Origin: Bacteroidetes bacterium ADurb.Bin008
GTDB taxonomy: Bacteria > Bacteroidota > Bacteroidia > Bacteroidales > Tenuifilaceae
Assembly (NCBI GenBank): GCA_002071445.1
Contig: MWFE01000060.1
Span: 62,001 to 126,000, forward strand
Direction: 5' to 3'
DNA length: 64,000 nucleotides
Shown here: one piece after another, positions 7,863-17,154 of the stretch
How positions within the stretch are numbered: the stretch's first letter is position 1
Layout of the letters: each line of letters starts with the position of its first letter
Position numbers and translations under genes: made by a program
The notes under the pieces: generated by a model
The model's input: only the letters and a program-made list of their open reading frames with translations
The model's database searches: none
What the model was told of the DNA's origin: nothing

Positions 7863-9800
7863 ATGTTTTCGAAACATAAACACTGGCAGTTGCTTTACAT
7901 TATAGCCATTCTTATTGCCTTGGTGGCGATAGCATTTAGCCTGCGCACCCCCATCTTTCGCTTTATGTTAAGCAGGGTAGCCAAGGGTTTGAGTGCTCGT
8001 CATAATGTTTACGTGGAATACGAGTCGCCAAGAATTATTGGGATTAATAATTTTTACTTTGAATCTTTTACTGCCGGTAGGAATACCGGCTCTGTTTCCG
8101 TTCACGCCGCACAGGTAAGTGCAAAAATACCCGTATGGAGATTACTTACATTCAATCTTAAGCCATCAATTTTAAAAATCGATTCGCTGGAGGTTAAACT
8201 CTCGCCTACTCTCCATCAAAACGATAGTGCAGAAGATTACAATGCAGCATCTGCCAGCGAAAAGGAACAAGCGTTAAACGTTGGCAACAACGTAGGGAAA
8301 CTACTATCAATCAGGCATATTCATCGTTTTTTTGGCATTGTACCGTTTTTAGCATCCTCCAAGATCGCCATAAACCACATCTCAGCGAGCTTTATTCAGG
8401 AGAACAATGAGATTAAAGTGGTATCCCACAATTTTTCAAATTCCAATGGCGAGATATTCTCCCAGCTAAGTGTTTATAAAAATGGCATCGAGAGCCGTGT
8501 GGAGATCAATGGCCATGCATTCGGCTCCGGAAAAGGGATTAACGTTAAAGTAAAGAGCATTGGCAGCAAAAAGGTAGATTTGCCTTTCAACGTTCTGATT
8601 CCCCATTTGGATTTTCGCGTCGATTCAATCCACTTCTCCTTTCTTAACCAAGCCCTTTTGCGCGATAGCATATACACCGTAGGTTTTGCTGAACTTTTCG
8701 GGATTCGAACCTATCATTATAAACTTGCCAATGAGTATATTGATGTAAAGTATGCCGGTATAAATTTCGGGTCAATCATTACCCCCGAGAAGTTTTCGCT
8801 GGATAGCACTTCACACATAGCTATCAATAAGATTATTATCCCCGTAGAGCTCCTGTTATCCAACAGCTTTAAGCCGAGGGTTAAGGTAGATATCCACACC
8901 GATGAACAGGATGCCTCCGGCCTGTTCGAAGCCATACCCAAAGGGCTTTTTAGCAATATCGACGGGATCAAAGTGCAAGGCAAAACCAAGTTCGACCTTT
9001 CTTTGGATTTAGACCTTGCACAGCCTGACAGCCTGAGATTTCAGGTAAATTTAAAACCCATTGGTTTTAGGATACTTTCATTAGGTAAAGTAGATTTCCG
9101 CGAGGTGTGCGATACCTTTACCTATACGACATACCTTGCCGACAGCCTTACAAGAAAAATAAAACTGGCCCCGTTAAACCGAAATTACCGTACTCTCGGC
9201 CAAATATCGCCATATCTCAAAAATGCCGTTATTACTGCCGAGGATGGTGGATTCTACTATCACAAAGGTTTCGATTCCGACGGGTTTCGGTATGCCATGG
9301 CGCGCAACATAAAGCAACGCAGGCTGTATCGGGGGGGAAGCACAATCACAATGCAATTAGTGAAAAACCTATATTTAAACCGTCATAAGCAGCTGCTAAG
9401 AAAGTTGGAGGAGGCTCTTATCGTATGGTTAATCGAAACCCAGCGGCTGGTAGAAAAGGACAGGATCCTTGAAATCTACCTGAACATAATCGATTGGGGA
9501 CCAAACATCAATGGCATTGCCGAGGCATCGAAATTCTATTTCGACAAAGATCCCATGAAATTGGAGCTGAATGAGGCCATTTTTTTGGCAAGTATTATTC
9601 CTAACCCCAACAACTACACCAGCAATTTTGATTCGTTGGGGAATTTTAAAACGGGTAAAGAGGATTACTTCCGTTTTATTGCACAGAAAATGCAGTCCAG
9701 AGGCATGATAGCTGAAGAGGAGTGTCAAAATTTAATATATGGAGTGGCATTGAAAGGCCCTGCAAAAGAATACCTTCATAGGGATAGTATTGCTCAGTGA
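7863..9800 (+). CDS. AsmA-like domain fused to GT51 peptidoglycan glycosyltransferase
   Basis: 645 aa. An N-terminal membrane anchor (residues 9-27) leads into about 400 residues of beta-strand-rich AsmA/DUF3971-like sequence, then a GT51 transglycosylase from about residue 445. GT51 motifs are intact: motif 1 AEDGGFYYHKGF with the catalytic Glu, motif 2 RGGSTITMQLVKNLYL, motif 3 RKLEEALIVWLIE and motif 4 DRILEIYLN, then EAIFLASIIPNPNNY. There is no transpeptidase domain. It should polymerise lipid II on the periplasmic face. The long N-terminal domain makes it very different from E. coli MtgA, although similar fusions occur in Bacteroidota. Confidence 0.85.
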   Translation: MFSKHKHWQLLYIIAILIALVAIAFSLRTPIFRFMLSRVAKGLSARHNVYVEYESPRIIGINNFYFESFTAGRNTGSVSVHAAQVSAKIPVWRLLTFNLKPSILKIDSLEVKLSPTLHQNDSAEDYNAASASEKEQALNVGNNVGKLLSIRHIHRFFGIVPFLASSKIAINHISASFIQENNEIKVVSHNFSNSNGEIFSQLSVYKNGIESRVEINGHAFGSGKGINVKVKSIGSKKVDLPFNVLIPHLDFRVDSIHFSFLNQALLRDSIYTVGFAELFGIRTYHYKLANEYIDVKYAGINFGSIITPEKFSLDSTSHIAINKIIIPVELLLSNSFKPRVKVDIHTDEQDASGLFEAIPKGLFSNIDGIKVQGKTKFDLSLDLDLAQPDSLRFQVNLKPIGFRILSLGKVDFREVCDTFTYTTYLADSLTRKIKLAPLNRNYRTLGQISPYLKNAVITAEDGGFYYHKGFDSDGFRYAMARNIKQRRLYRGGSTITMQLVKNLYLNRHKQLLRKLEEALIVWLIETQRLVEKDRILEIYLNIIDWGPNINGIAEASKFYFDKDPMKLELNEAIFLASIIPNPNNYTSNFDSLGNFKTGKEDYFRFIAQKMQSRGMIAEEECQNLIYGVALKGPAKEYLHRDSIAQ

Positions 9801-9875
9801 AAATTCATTCCTCTCTCCTACCTGCATTTTTGGGTTAAGCAGTAAAGGCGCAATCTAACGATAAACTTCAGGGTG

Positions 9876-11123
9876 CTATTCGTACCGCAACGCCTCTATG
9901 GGGTCGAGTTGCGAGGCTTTAACTGCAGGAATATAGCCCGAAGCAAGTCCCACAATAAAGCAAATTACAACGCTTAACATGATCCATGACCATGGAATAA
10001 CGAAAGCACTTTTGGTTAGAAACGAAACCAGATTGCCAATAAGAATACCCAATACTATGCCTAAAACACCTCCTAACTGGCATATGGCAATGGCTTCAAA
10101 CAGGAACTGTTGTTTTATGGTTGACGCTTTAGCCCCGATGGCCTTGCGGGTTCCGATTTCCCTGGTGCGTTCGGCAACTGCCACCAGCATAATGTTCATC
10201 AGTCCAACAGCAGCCCCAAGTAGCGTGATAATGCCAATTAAAGTGGCCGCGATGGTGACGTACTTAATGTTATCGAGCAAGATTTTGGCCAACGAATCGC
10301 TTTTTTCGATATTGAAGTCAGAGGGATCTATGGCTTTCAGATTTCGTACTATACGGAAAACACCTTCGGCCTCCTGTACAGCATATTCCAAAAATTGAGT
10401 ATTTAAAGGCTTCACGTTGATTGTGTAGTTCATGTTTGGTTGCGAAAAGTGCGTGGACACGTTATGAACGGGAAGCAGTACTGATCGGTCGGGCCCCCCG
10501 CCAAACCCCGTTCCCTTCGATTTAAGTACGCCAATCACGCGATACTTGGTGCTGCCCACGCTGATAATTTTCTCCAGCGGATCCTCATTTTTTTCGAACA
10601 GCTGGTTTACTACATCTTTCCCAATGATGGCAACAAACCAGCCATTTTCCTGCTCGTGAGCCGAAAAATCCCTACCCTCCTCCAATTCCAGGCCTGCAGT
10701 TTCGAAATAACCCTGGCTTACCCCCCTAACCCCGATATTCGGATTGGTTTTTTTCGTTCTGTACTTTATTGTACTTGCTCCGCTGGCCCAAACCGAATAG
10801 GAAACGGTGGATGGAAACTCAAAACGTTCAGCGAAATCCCTTGCCTGTTGGTAGCTAATACGCGCATGGTTGAGGGATCGGTAACGCCGGCCGCCAACCT
10901 GTACGTTCATGCCTCGGCTCTGTATGCTGAAAGTATTGGCACCCATCATGGTAAACTCATCATTAATGCTCGATTTTATGGAATCGATGGCCGTAAGAAT
11001 GCCCACCAGAGCCATAATCCCAACGGCTATAATCAGAATGGTAAGCGATGTGCGAAGTACATTGGATCGGATGGCACCAAACGATATTCTCACGTTATCG
11101 GCAAATAGAGCAAATCCTTTCAT
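9876..11123 (-). CDS. ABC transporter permease, MacB/FtsX type
   Basis: About 415 aa. There is one N-terminal membrane helix ([20 protein letters not shown]), a MacB periplasmic core domain (residues 45-270, with [13 protein letters not shown] and [14 protein letters not shown]) and three C-terminal helices of the FtsX domain containing [18 protein letters not shown]. It would pair with a separate ATPase to work as a mechanotransmission or export system; no ATPase gene is adjacent. The frame opens at a TTG (11144), but that TTG lies inside the TACCTTTG promoter box, so the ATG at 11123 is preferred. Confidence 0.85.
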   Translation of the reverse strand: MKGFALFADNVRISFGAIRSNVLRTSLTILIIAVGIMALVGILTAIDSIKSSINDEFTMMGANTFSIQSRGMNVQVGGRRYRSLNHARISYQQARDFAERFEFPSTVSYSVWASGASTIKYRTKKTNPNIGVRGVSQGYFETAGLELEEGRDFSAHEQENGWFVAIIGKDVVNQLFEKNEDPLEKIISVGSTKYRVIGVLKSKGTGFGGGPDRSVLLPVHNVSTHFSQPNMNYTINVKPLNTQFLEYAVQEAEGVFRIVRNLKAIDPSDFNIEKSDSLAKILLDNIKYVTIAATLIGIITLLGAAVGLMNIMLVAVAERTREIGTRKAIGAKASTIKQQFLFEAIAICQLGGVLGIVLGILIGNLVSFLTKSAFVIPWSWIMLSVVICFIVGLASGYIPAVKASQLDPIEALRYE

Positions 11124-11141
11124 GGCTAAAAATTTTCGAAT

Positions 11142-11149
11142 CAAAGGTA
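11142..11149 (-). promoter_or_regulatory. -7 box for ABC permease gene
   Basis: TACCTTTG on the minus strand, 18 bases before the ATG at 11123. The implied leader is very short. Confidence 0.45.
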
Positions 11150-11230
11150 GATGATTTATTGGATTGTTGCGAATAATTACGGTTTACTTCTCAAAACATC
11201 GTGGTTCTAAAGCCAACGCATTATTTTTTG

Positions 11231-11238
11231 TACTTTTG
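11231..11238 (+). promoter_or_regulatory. -7 box for acyl-CoA reductase gene
   Basis: TACTTTTG fits TAnnTTTG and ends 15 bases before ATG 11254, so the transcript would be nearly leaderless. It is divergent from the permease promoter about 80 bases away. Confidence 0.45.
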
Positions 11239-11253
11239 CGTAAAATGTTGGCC

Positions 11254-12291
11254 ATGACAACAGAGGAACGTATTAGCGCCCTGGCAGAGTTGGGTAAAGC
11301 GATCAGGATATCTTCGGAATCGAAAGACAAGAACCCCTTTTGGGCAAGCATAAATACTGCACACGTAGAAAATCCTTGGTTTACCCCTGACTTTTGCAGT
11401 AACGCCGCCTTAAGCATTGCACAGAATTGGCTTTGCCAAGATATTTTAACCCAATGGGTGTCGGGCTATCCCAGAAGCTACTTTTCGCACCGTACGCCAA
11501 AGACCATTGGTGTGGTAACAGCCGGAAATATTCCCTATGCAGGTGTACACGACCTGATTTGCGTTCTGATTTCAGGTCACAGATTCCTTGGCAAATTATC
11601 CTCTAAGGATGGCGGATTAACCAAGGCTTTTGTGAAGTTGCTCACCGATGTTGATCCCCGATTCACAAGTTTGGTTGCGCTTACCGACGAACCTCTTAAA
11701 AATTTTGATGCCATCATTGCCACGGGAAGCGATAATGCTGCACGCCATTTCGACTACTATTTCGGCAAGTATCCAAACATTGTCCGGCACAATAGGCACA
11801 GCATAGCAGTTCTCACAGGGAACGAAAGCGAAAACGAACTTAATCTGCTGTCAAACGACATATTCATGTATTTCGGATTGGGTTGTAGAAGCGTATCAAA
11901 GCTTTTAATTCCTGAAGATTTTGATCTTTCGCGTTTTATACAATCGCTGGATAGCTACAAACACCTTCTTAACCACCATAAGTACGCCAATAACTACGAA
12001 TATCACCGGGCAATTTTCGCAATGAATGGGACACCCCACCTCGACAATGGATTTGTCCTGCTAAAACCCGATGCCGGTATTGGAAGTCCTGTAGGGGTAA
12101 TCTACTATCAACAATACCGTGATATACAGCAAGTACACGATTATATCAACCAAAATGCAGAGCGTTTGCAATGCGTGGTTTCGCATATTCAAAGTCTGCC
12201 CCAACGGGTGGATATGGGGAGGTCGCAATATCCTCAGATCAGTGAGTATATGGATAACATTGACAACCTCGAATTTTTAAGTTCACTTTAG
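11254..12291 (+). CDS. Acyl-CoA reductase (LuxC family)
   Basis: About 345 aa. It resembles the LuxC-like acyl-CoA reductase family: TIGVVTAGNIPYAGVHDLIC is the cofactor-side loop, FDAIIATGSDNAARHFDYYF is the aldehyde-dehydrogenase-like strand and turn, and YFGLGCRSVSKLLIPEDF carries the candidate nucleophilic Cys. The family reduces acyl-CoA to aldehydes with NAD(P)H. No luciferase or fatty-aldehyde partner lies nearby, so the physiological substrate is unknown. ATGs at 11245 and 11254 are both close to the promoter; the frame upstream of them reads through the promoter and is unlikely to be translated. Confidence 0.8.
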   Translation: MTTEERISALAELGKAIRISSESKDKNPFWASINTAHVENPWFTPDFCSNAALSIAQNWLCQDILTQWVSGYPRSYFSHRTPKTIGVVTAGNIPYAGVHDLICVLISGHRFLGKLSSKDGGLTKAFVKLLTDVDPRFTSLVALTDEPLKNFDAIIATGSDNAARHFDYYFGKYPNIVRHNRHSIAVLTGNESENELNLLSNDIFMYFGLGCRSVSKLLIPEDFDLSRFIQSLDSYKHLLNHHKYANNYEYHRAIFAMNGTPHLDNGFVLLKPDAGIGSPVGVIYYQQYRDIQQVHDYINQNAERLQCVVSHIQSLPQRVDMGRSQYPQISEYMDNIDNLEFLSSL

Positions 12292-12382
12292 GCAGCTGAT
12301 ACAACACATTTTCAGAAAAATACTTTTTTTATAGTAATTAACTTGCTTATTTTGCGTAGATAATCATTTTTAAATAAGGAGT

Positions 12383-12934
12383 ATGATCTACAGGTTTAGA
12401 ATGATTTTCAGCGAGGACGGCAAATTTATCCGGGAATATGAACTGGATGGGGAGAATACTTTTCTGGATTTCCACTCCTTTATTCAGAAAAATCTCGATT
12501 TCGAATCCTCACAGCTTGCCTCCTTTTTCCTCACGGATGAGTATTGGAACAAAGGGCTTGAATTAACCCTGATAGATATGGAAAACGATGCCGGTCCCGC
12601 TGCTATTCCAATGGAATCGGTAAAGCTTCAGGATCTGCTTAAGCATAAAAAGGAAAGATTGCTTTACGTATTCGATATATTTTCCGATCGCTGTTTTTTT
12701 ATAGAGTTACACGATATTACCAAACCGGATCCACACAAACACTACCCTATTTGTACCGCTTCGGCCGGTGATGCACCGGATCAACTGTCTTTAGAAGGCA
12801 TTGACCCCAACATTAATATTTCCGACTTTGATGATGATACCTTTGACGATATTGTCAATGATATCGGCTCTGAATTTGATGATGAGTTTGGCACCGGCTT
12901 CTTCCCCGAAGGAATTGACGACGACGTTGATTAA
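12383..12934 (+). CDS. Plasmid pRiA4b ORF-3-like protein with acidic tail
   Basis: 183 aa. The first 120 residues resemble the pRiA4b ORF-3/TnpR-like family (MIYRFRMIFSEDGKFIREYE, LLYVFDIFSDRCFFIELHDI). The last 35 or so residues are strongly acidic (DFDDDTFDDIVNDIG, EGIDDDVD). The family has no firm biochemical role, although the name comes from plasmid and transposon passengers. It is 41 bases upstream of miaA on the same strand and probably co-transcribed. Confidence 0.65.
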   Translation: MIYRFRMIFSEDGKFIREYELDGENTFLDFHSFIQKNLDFESSQLASFFLTDEYWNKGLELTLIDMENDAGPAAIPMESVKLQDLLKHKKERLLYVFDIFSDRCFFIELHDITKPDPHKHYPICTASAGDAPDQLSLEGIDPNINISDFDDDTFDDIVNDIGSEFDDEFGTGFFPEGIDDDVD

Positions 12935-12975
12935 CCAATACCTGCTTAACCGGTATAATTTCGTTAAAGACTTAC

Positions 12976-13917
12976 ATGAACTCCGGTAATATGGCATCGA
13001 AATACCTTATTGTGCTATTGGGCCCAACCGGGGTTGGCAAAACGGAGCTAAGCATCAGACTATCCACGCACTATAATGCTCCCATCCTATCGGCCGATTC
13101 GAGGCAATTCTTCAGGGAGTTAAGGATTGGTACGGCCGCTCCAACATCCGCGCAGCTGAATGCTGCCGAACACTATTTTATTGGGCACAAAAGCGTTACC
13201 GAACGGTATAGCTGCGGAATGTTTGAACTGGATGCCCTTGCAGAACTTGAAAAAATATATACAACAAGAGATGTAGCCCTGCTGGTAGGTGGTTCAATGC
13301 TGTATATAAATGCAGTGTGCCAAGGAATAGACGATTTTCCCGCTCCCGATCCTGATTTGCGGAGAAGTTTGGAAGAGCAGCTGAAAAAAGAGGGCATCGA
13401 AAGCCTAAAAGCACAACTAAAATTGTTGGATATTGAGCATTACAGAAGGATTGACTTGAAAAATACACAACGGGTTTTGAAAGCCGTTGAGATATGCCTT
13501 CAAACAGGGAAACCTTACAGTAGTTTTCTTACCCAACCGAGCAAACAAAGGCCATTCACACTTATAAAAATTGGGTTAACTCTTCCTCGTCAGGAACTCT
13601 ACGAGCGTATAAACCGTCGTGTTGACAAGATGATTGACCAAGGATTGGTGAATGAGGTTGAAAGTCTCAAGGAGCATAAATCCCGAAACGCCTTAAAAAC
13701 AGTAGGCTATAAAGAAATATTCGAATATTTGGAAGGCAATACCACGCTTGACAAGGCCATTGACCTTATCAAACGCAATAGCCGACGGTATGCCAAGCGG
13801 CAGCTAACCTGGTGGGCTAAAGATGCAGGCATAAAGTGGTTTAACCCCAGCCATGAGCAGGCCATTGTTGAATACATTGATTCGGTTATTTCGAATAAAG
13901 ATTCTTTTAAAAGGTAG
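12976..13917 (+). CDS. miaA: tRNA dimethylallyltransferase
   Basis: 313 aa, the usual MiaA length. The P-loop LGPTGVGKTELS is at residues 14-25, and SADSRQFFRELRIGTAAPT carries the catalytic Asp region. LVGGSMLYINAVCQGID and the later RINRRVDKMIDQGLVNEVESL and ALKTVGYKEIFEYLEG match the family closely. The enzyme transfers a dimethylallyl group to A37 of tRNAs that read UNN codons. ATG 12976 is used; ATG 12991 is an alternative. Confidence 0.93.
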   Translation: MNSGNMASKYLIVLLGPTGVGKTELSIRLSTHYNAPILSADSRQFFRELRIGTAAPTSAQLNAAEHYFIGHKSVTERYSCGMFELDALAELEKIYTTRDVALLVGGSMLYINAVCQGIDDFPAPDPDLRRSLEEQLKKEGIESLKAQLKLLDIEHYRRIDLKNTQRVLKAVEICLQTGKPYSSFLTQPSKQRPFTLIKIGLTLPRQELYERINRRVDKMIDQGLVNEVESLKEHKSRNALKTVGYKEIFEYLEGNTTLDKAIDLIKRNSRRYAKRQLTWWAKDAGIKWFNPSHEQAIVEYIDSVISNKDSFKR

Positions 13918-14055
13918 TATAAGTTCACAAAAGCCTAAGCATTATCTTATTCAATCCTCTAAAAAACAACTGTTATTCAATACTTTTTTTGATAATATTA
14001 TTTTCCAAATCAAATTTTTACTAATTTTATTTGTTTTCTAACAAATACGTTCACC

Positions 14056-14613
14056 ATGGAAATAAAAGGAACGGCTGTGAGAAGCACGCCTGATTACATT
14101 AAGGAAAAATATCCTGCACGTTATTTAGAATGGATACAATCCATGCCTCCTTCATCCAAAACCATATTTGAACAGCCAATCTATGCTACCGGTTGGTACA
14201 ACCTTACCAACGCAGTTATTATTCCTACACAAAAAGCCGGCGACCTGTTTTTTGGAGGGAATCACGAAAAGGCTGCCTGGGAAATAGGGAGATTTAGCGC
14301 AGATGTAGCGTTAAAAGGTATTTATAAAATTTTCGTAAGAGTTAGTAGCCCGCATTTCGTATTAAGCAGGGCTTCTAGCATTTTTGCAGCCTACTACAAA
14401 CCTTCCGATATTAAGGTTATAGAGAGCAAAGACAAAAGTTGTGTTCTTCAATTGGCCCAATTTAAACAGGATGAATTACTGATTATGCAGCGTATTGCCG
14501 GATGGTTAGCCAAAACTCTGGAGATAACCCAAAACACTGTACTTGGCATTGACGTTAATAATGATGTAATAAATGGCGAGTTGCTTACAAGAATTACAGC
14601 CAAATGGGAATAA
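14056..14613 (+). CDS. Uncharacterised 185-aa protein, possible V4R/heme-NO-binding-like fold
   Basis: I do not recognise a precise family. It is soluble, without signal peptide or membrane segment. The layout (EKAAWEIGRFSADVALKGIY, then FVLSRASSIFAAYYKPSDIK, then a basic-hydrophobic end) loosely recalls the DUF2378/V4R small-molecule-binding group, where a conserved GR..A..A..GIY element is followed by a strand-rich part. That similarity is an impression only. It stands alone, with AT-rich spacers on both sides. Confidence 0.6.
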   Translation: MEIKGTAVRSTPDYIKEKYPARYLEWIQSMPPSSKTIFEQPIYATGWYNLTNAVIIPTQKAGDLFFGGNHEKAAWEIGRFSADVALKGIYKIFVRVSSPHFVLSRASSIFAAYYKPSDIKVIESKDKSCVLQLAQFKQDELLIMQRIAGWLAKTLEITQNTVLGIDVNNDVINGELLTRITAKWE

Positions 14614-14750
14614 TGGCTCTATCACTAATGATAATTATTATAATTAATTGAACTTATTCAATAAAATTATGTTCTTTACAAGAAAAAACCTGGATAAAAA
14701 AGAAATAATATCGCAAATAAATTGAGTTTCAACTTTCAATAAATGAAAAA

Positions 14751-15296
14751 ATGAAGTGCAAAAACAAGAAAGGAGAAAGGAGAAAGGTAAAAGGAGCGAG
14801 TATTTTTTTAACGGCAAAAAGTATAGGAATAACAGCACTTTTAACTTTTATCTTTTCACTTTCAACTGTCATGGCACAGGAAAGCATTAACGCTTCAGGC
14901 GGCCATGCCTCGGGGAGCGGCGGCTCGGCCGACTACTCTGTGGGTCAGGTTGTGTACCAAACCCATACCGGAACCAACGGCTCTGTGGCAGAGGGGGTAC
15001 AACAGCCATACGAAATTTCTGAAGTAACGGGTATTGATGAGGCAAAAGGCATTACCCTATCCGTTGTTGCATATCCCAACCCCGTGAACGATCATCTCAT
15101 GCTAAAAGTAGATAATTACGAACTTTTAGACTTGAATTACCTCCTCTTTGATATCAACGGAAAACTTCTGCAAAAAGGGAGTATTACCGTAAACCAATCA
15201 CATATTGCCGTGGGCAATCTAGCACCCGCCACCTATCTTTTGAAAGTAACACAAGGCCAAAGGGAAATTAAAACTTTCAAGATCGTTAAGAATTAG
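14751..15296 (+). CDS. Small T9SS cargo protein
   Basis: 181 aa. A very basic start (MKCKNKKGERRKVKG) precedes a hydrophobic signal segment ending STVMA. Next comes the ASGGHASGSGGSADYSVGQV segment, frequent in Bacteroidota short T9SS proteins, and then an 80-residue type A sorting domain (VVAYPNPVNDHLMLKVDNYE, LFDINGKLLQKGSI, ATYLLKVTQGQREIKTFKIV). The mature passenger is only about 50 residues, so it may act as a small surface protein. It precedes the FISUMP surface protein on the same strand. Confidence 0.75.
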   Translation: MKCKNKKGERRKVKGASIFLTAKSIGITALLTFIFSLSTVMAQESINASGGHASGSGGSADYSVGQVVYQTHTGTNGSVAEGVQQPYEISEVTGIDEAKGITLSVVAYPNPVNDHLMLKVDNYELLDLNYLLFDINGKLLQKGSITVNQSHIAVGNLAPATYLLKVTQGQREIKTFKIVKN

Positions 15297-15404
15297 CAGT
15301 TGGGATGGTGTATTGATGTGTTGATGTGATAATTTGCTAATCAACTAATTATCACGTTAACGGATTAACTAATCAACATACTTTAATTTTAAAACCACAA
15401 GAAA

Positions 15405-16850
15405 ATGAAAACAAATTTTGTGAAATCAATATTGGTACTTGTCGCTTTCGCCTTGTACCTTTTACCTGCCTTCGGGCAAAGTCCGGAAAAAATGAGCTAC
15501 CAGGCGGTAATCCGTAACAGTAGCGATGCCTTGGTTACCAACACACAGTTGGGTATGCAAATCAGCATCCTACAGGGTTCCCCAACGGGTACAGTGGTTT
15601 ATACCGAAACCCAAACTCCCACCACCAACTCCAACGGCTTAGTAAGTATTGAAATAGGTTGTGAAGCGGATTTTGATGCCATCAATTGGGCTGAGGGTCC
15701 CTATTTCATAGAGGTGAAAACCGATATTGAGGGAGGAAACAACTACACCATTACCGGTACCAGTCAACTGCTGAGCGTACCCTATGCGCTGTATGCAAAA
15801 GAGGCTGCAACTGTTGCCGAAATTGATCCAATTTTTACCACATGGGATAAATCAACTGGTATTTCAATTACCGAAAGCCAGATTGCTGATTTGGGGAATT
15901 ACATTGAAACTGAAACTGACCCCGTATTCACTACTTGGGATAAATCAACGGGCATATCCATTACTGAAAGCCAGATTGCTGATTTAGGGGATTACATTGA
16001 AACTGAAACTGACCCCGTTTTCACTGCTTGGGATAAATCAACGGGCATATCTATAACCGAAAGCCAAATTTCTGATTTGGGCAACTACATAATCACCGAA
16101 ACCCAGAACCTTGCTGATGTGCTTGCAATGGATAATTCAGCCAATGCTCAAATTAAAAACCTGACAGACCCCTCCGAAGCTCAGGATGCTGCCACAAAGG
16201 CCTACGTTGATGAATTAGAGCAGAAAATCAATTTGTTAGAAATTGCTTTGATAGATGCAGGCCTTTTAACCTCATTCATTGACAGGCGTGACGGTACAGA
16301 ATATGGATTTGTAAAAATTGGCAACCAGTTTTGGATGGCCGAAAACTTAAAATATTTACCCAGTGTAGTTGGATCCAGTACAGGTTCAAATACAGTTCCT
16401 TATTATTACGTTTATGGTTATAACGGCACAGATATAAATGCCGCAAAAGCCACTTCCAATTATGAAACTTATGGCGTGCTGTACAACTGGCCTGCCGCCA
16501 TGGCAGCCTGCCCCACAGGTTGGCATCTGCCAAGTGATGACGAGTGGAACGAACTAACTAATTATTTAGGAGGTAATGCTGGCGGAAAATTAAAAGAAGT
16601 CGGTACCACGCATTGGAATAGCCCAAACACTGGCGCAACCAACGAGACAGGTTTTACAGCACTTCCGGGTGGCTTCCGTATATACAGCGGAATATTTGAC
16701 GATGTTGGAAGCATCGGTTACTGGTGGAGCGCTACAGAATACGAAACCTATTACGCCTGGTACCGGGACATGCGCTACAATGATAGCAGTGTGCTAAGTT
16801 TCGGCAATACTGAGGAGTTGGGCCTTTCTGTCCGTTGCGTTAAGGATTAA
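15405..16850 (+). CDS. FISUMP-domain surface protein with tandem 31-residue repeats
   Basis: 481 aa. After a signal peptide (residues 1-24) comes a domain that often opens such Bacteroidota proteins (PEKMSYQAVIRNSSDALVTN). Then there are three 31-residue repeats built on DPVFTTWDKSTGISITESQI (DNA 15825-16103), a short coiled coil (AYVDELEQKINLLEIALIDA), and a C-terminal Fibrobacter succinogenes major paralogous (FISUMP) domain (QFWMAENLKYL, CPTGWHLPSDDEWNELTNYL, GYWWSATEYE, LSVRCVKD). It is probably a secreted or surface-displayed fibre-like protein. There is no T9SS tail; the FISUMP domain ends the protein. Confidence 0.8.
   Translation: MKTNFVKSILVLVAFALYLLPAFGQSPEKMSYQAVIRNSSDALVTNTQLGMQISILQGSPTGTVVYTETQTPTTNSNGLVSIEIGCEADFDAINWAEGPYFIEVKTDIEGGNNYTITGTSQLLSVPYALYAKEAATVAEIDPIFTTWDKSTGISITESQIADLGNYIETETDPVFTTWDKSTGISITESQIADLGDYIETETDPVFTAWDKSTGISITESQISDLGNYIITETQNLADVLAMDNSANAQIKNLTDPSEAQDAATKAYVDELEQKINLLEIALIDAGLLTSFIDRRDGTEYGFVKIGNQFWMAENLKYLPSVVGSSTGSNTVPYYYVYGYNGTDINAAKATSNYETYGVLYNWPAAMAACPTGWHLPSDDEWNELTNYLGGNAGGKLKEVGTTHWNSPNTGATNETGFTALPGGFRIYSGIFDDVGSIGYWWSATEYETYYAWYRDMRYNDSSVLSFGNTEELGLSVRCVKD
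15825..16103 (+). repeat. Three 93-bp in-frame tandem repeats
   Basis: Units start at 15825, 15918 and 16011 and encode the DPVFTTWDKSTG repeats of the FISUMP protein. Copy number could vary by slippage. Confidence 0.8.
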
Positions 16851-16870
16851 TTTCTTAGTTTATTCGATAA

Positions 16871-16905
16871 TTTTCACCCTGCCTTGCGGCAGGGTGAAAA
16901 TTTTT
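16871..16905 (+). terminator. Rho-independent terminator after FISUMP gene
   Basis: A perfect 13-bp stem (16871-16883 with 16888-16900) with a TTGC loop and five Ts, 20 bases after the stop codon. Confidence 0.85.
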
Positions 16906-17032
16906 CCTGCGAAGCGGTTCAATCCGTGGGGATTGCGTCGATTCTTGCCCAGCTATCAGTGGAGGCTTTAAATGGTTTTCATGACCTTTTCACCGGAAGT
17001 GAAAAAGCGATTTAATCTCGAAAGAATTTTTG

Positions 17033-17040
17033 TACCTTTG
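17033..17040 (+). promoter_or_regulatory. -7 box for pgeF
   Basis: TACCTTTG fits TAnnTTTG. It leaves a leader of about 108 bases before the pgeF ATG, holding a small hairpin (ATGCTG 17080-17085 with CAGCAT 17091-17096) and a 15-codon open frame starting at 17080. Confidence 0.4.
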
Positions 17041-17154
17041 GGTCACAGCATGTATCTTGTTTTAATATATGAGGTGCAGATGCTGAAAATCAGCATGTTA
17101 TTTTACTTGCAAAATTTGAGTAAATAAGTAAAAAGATTTTACCCCAAACAAGCC

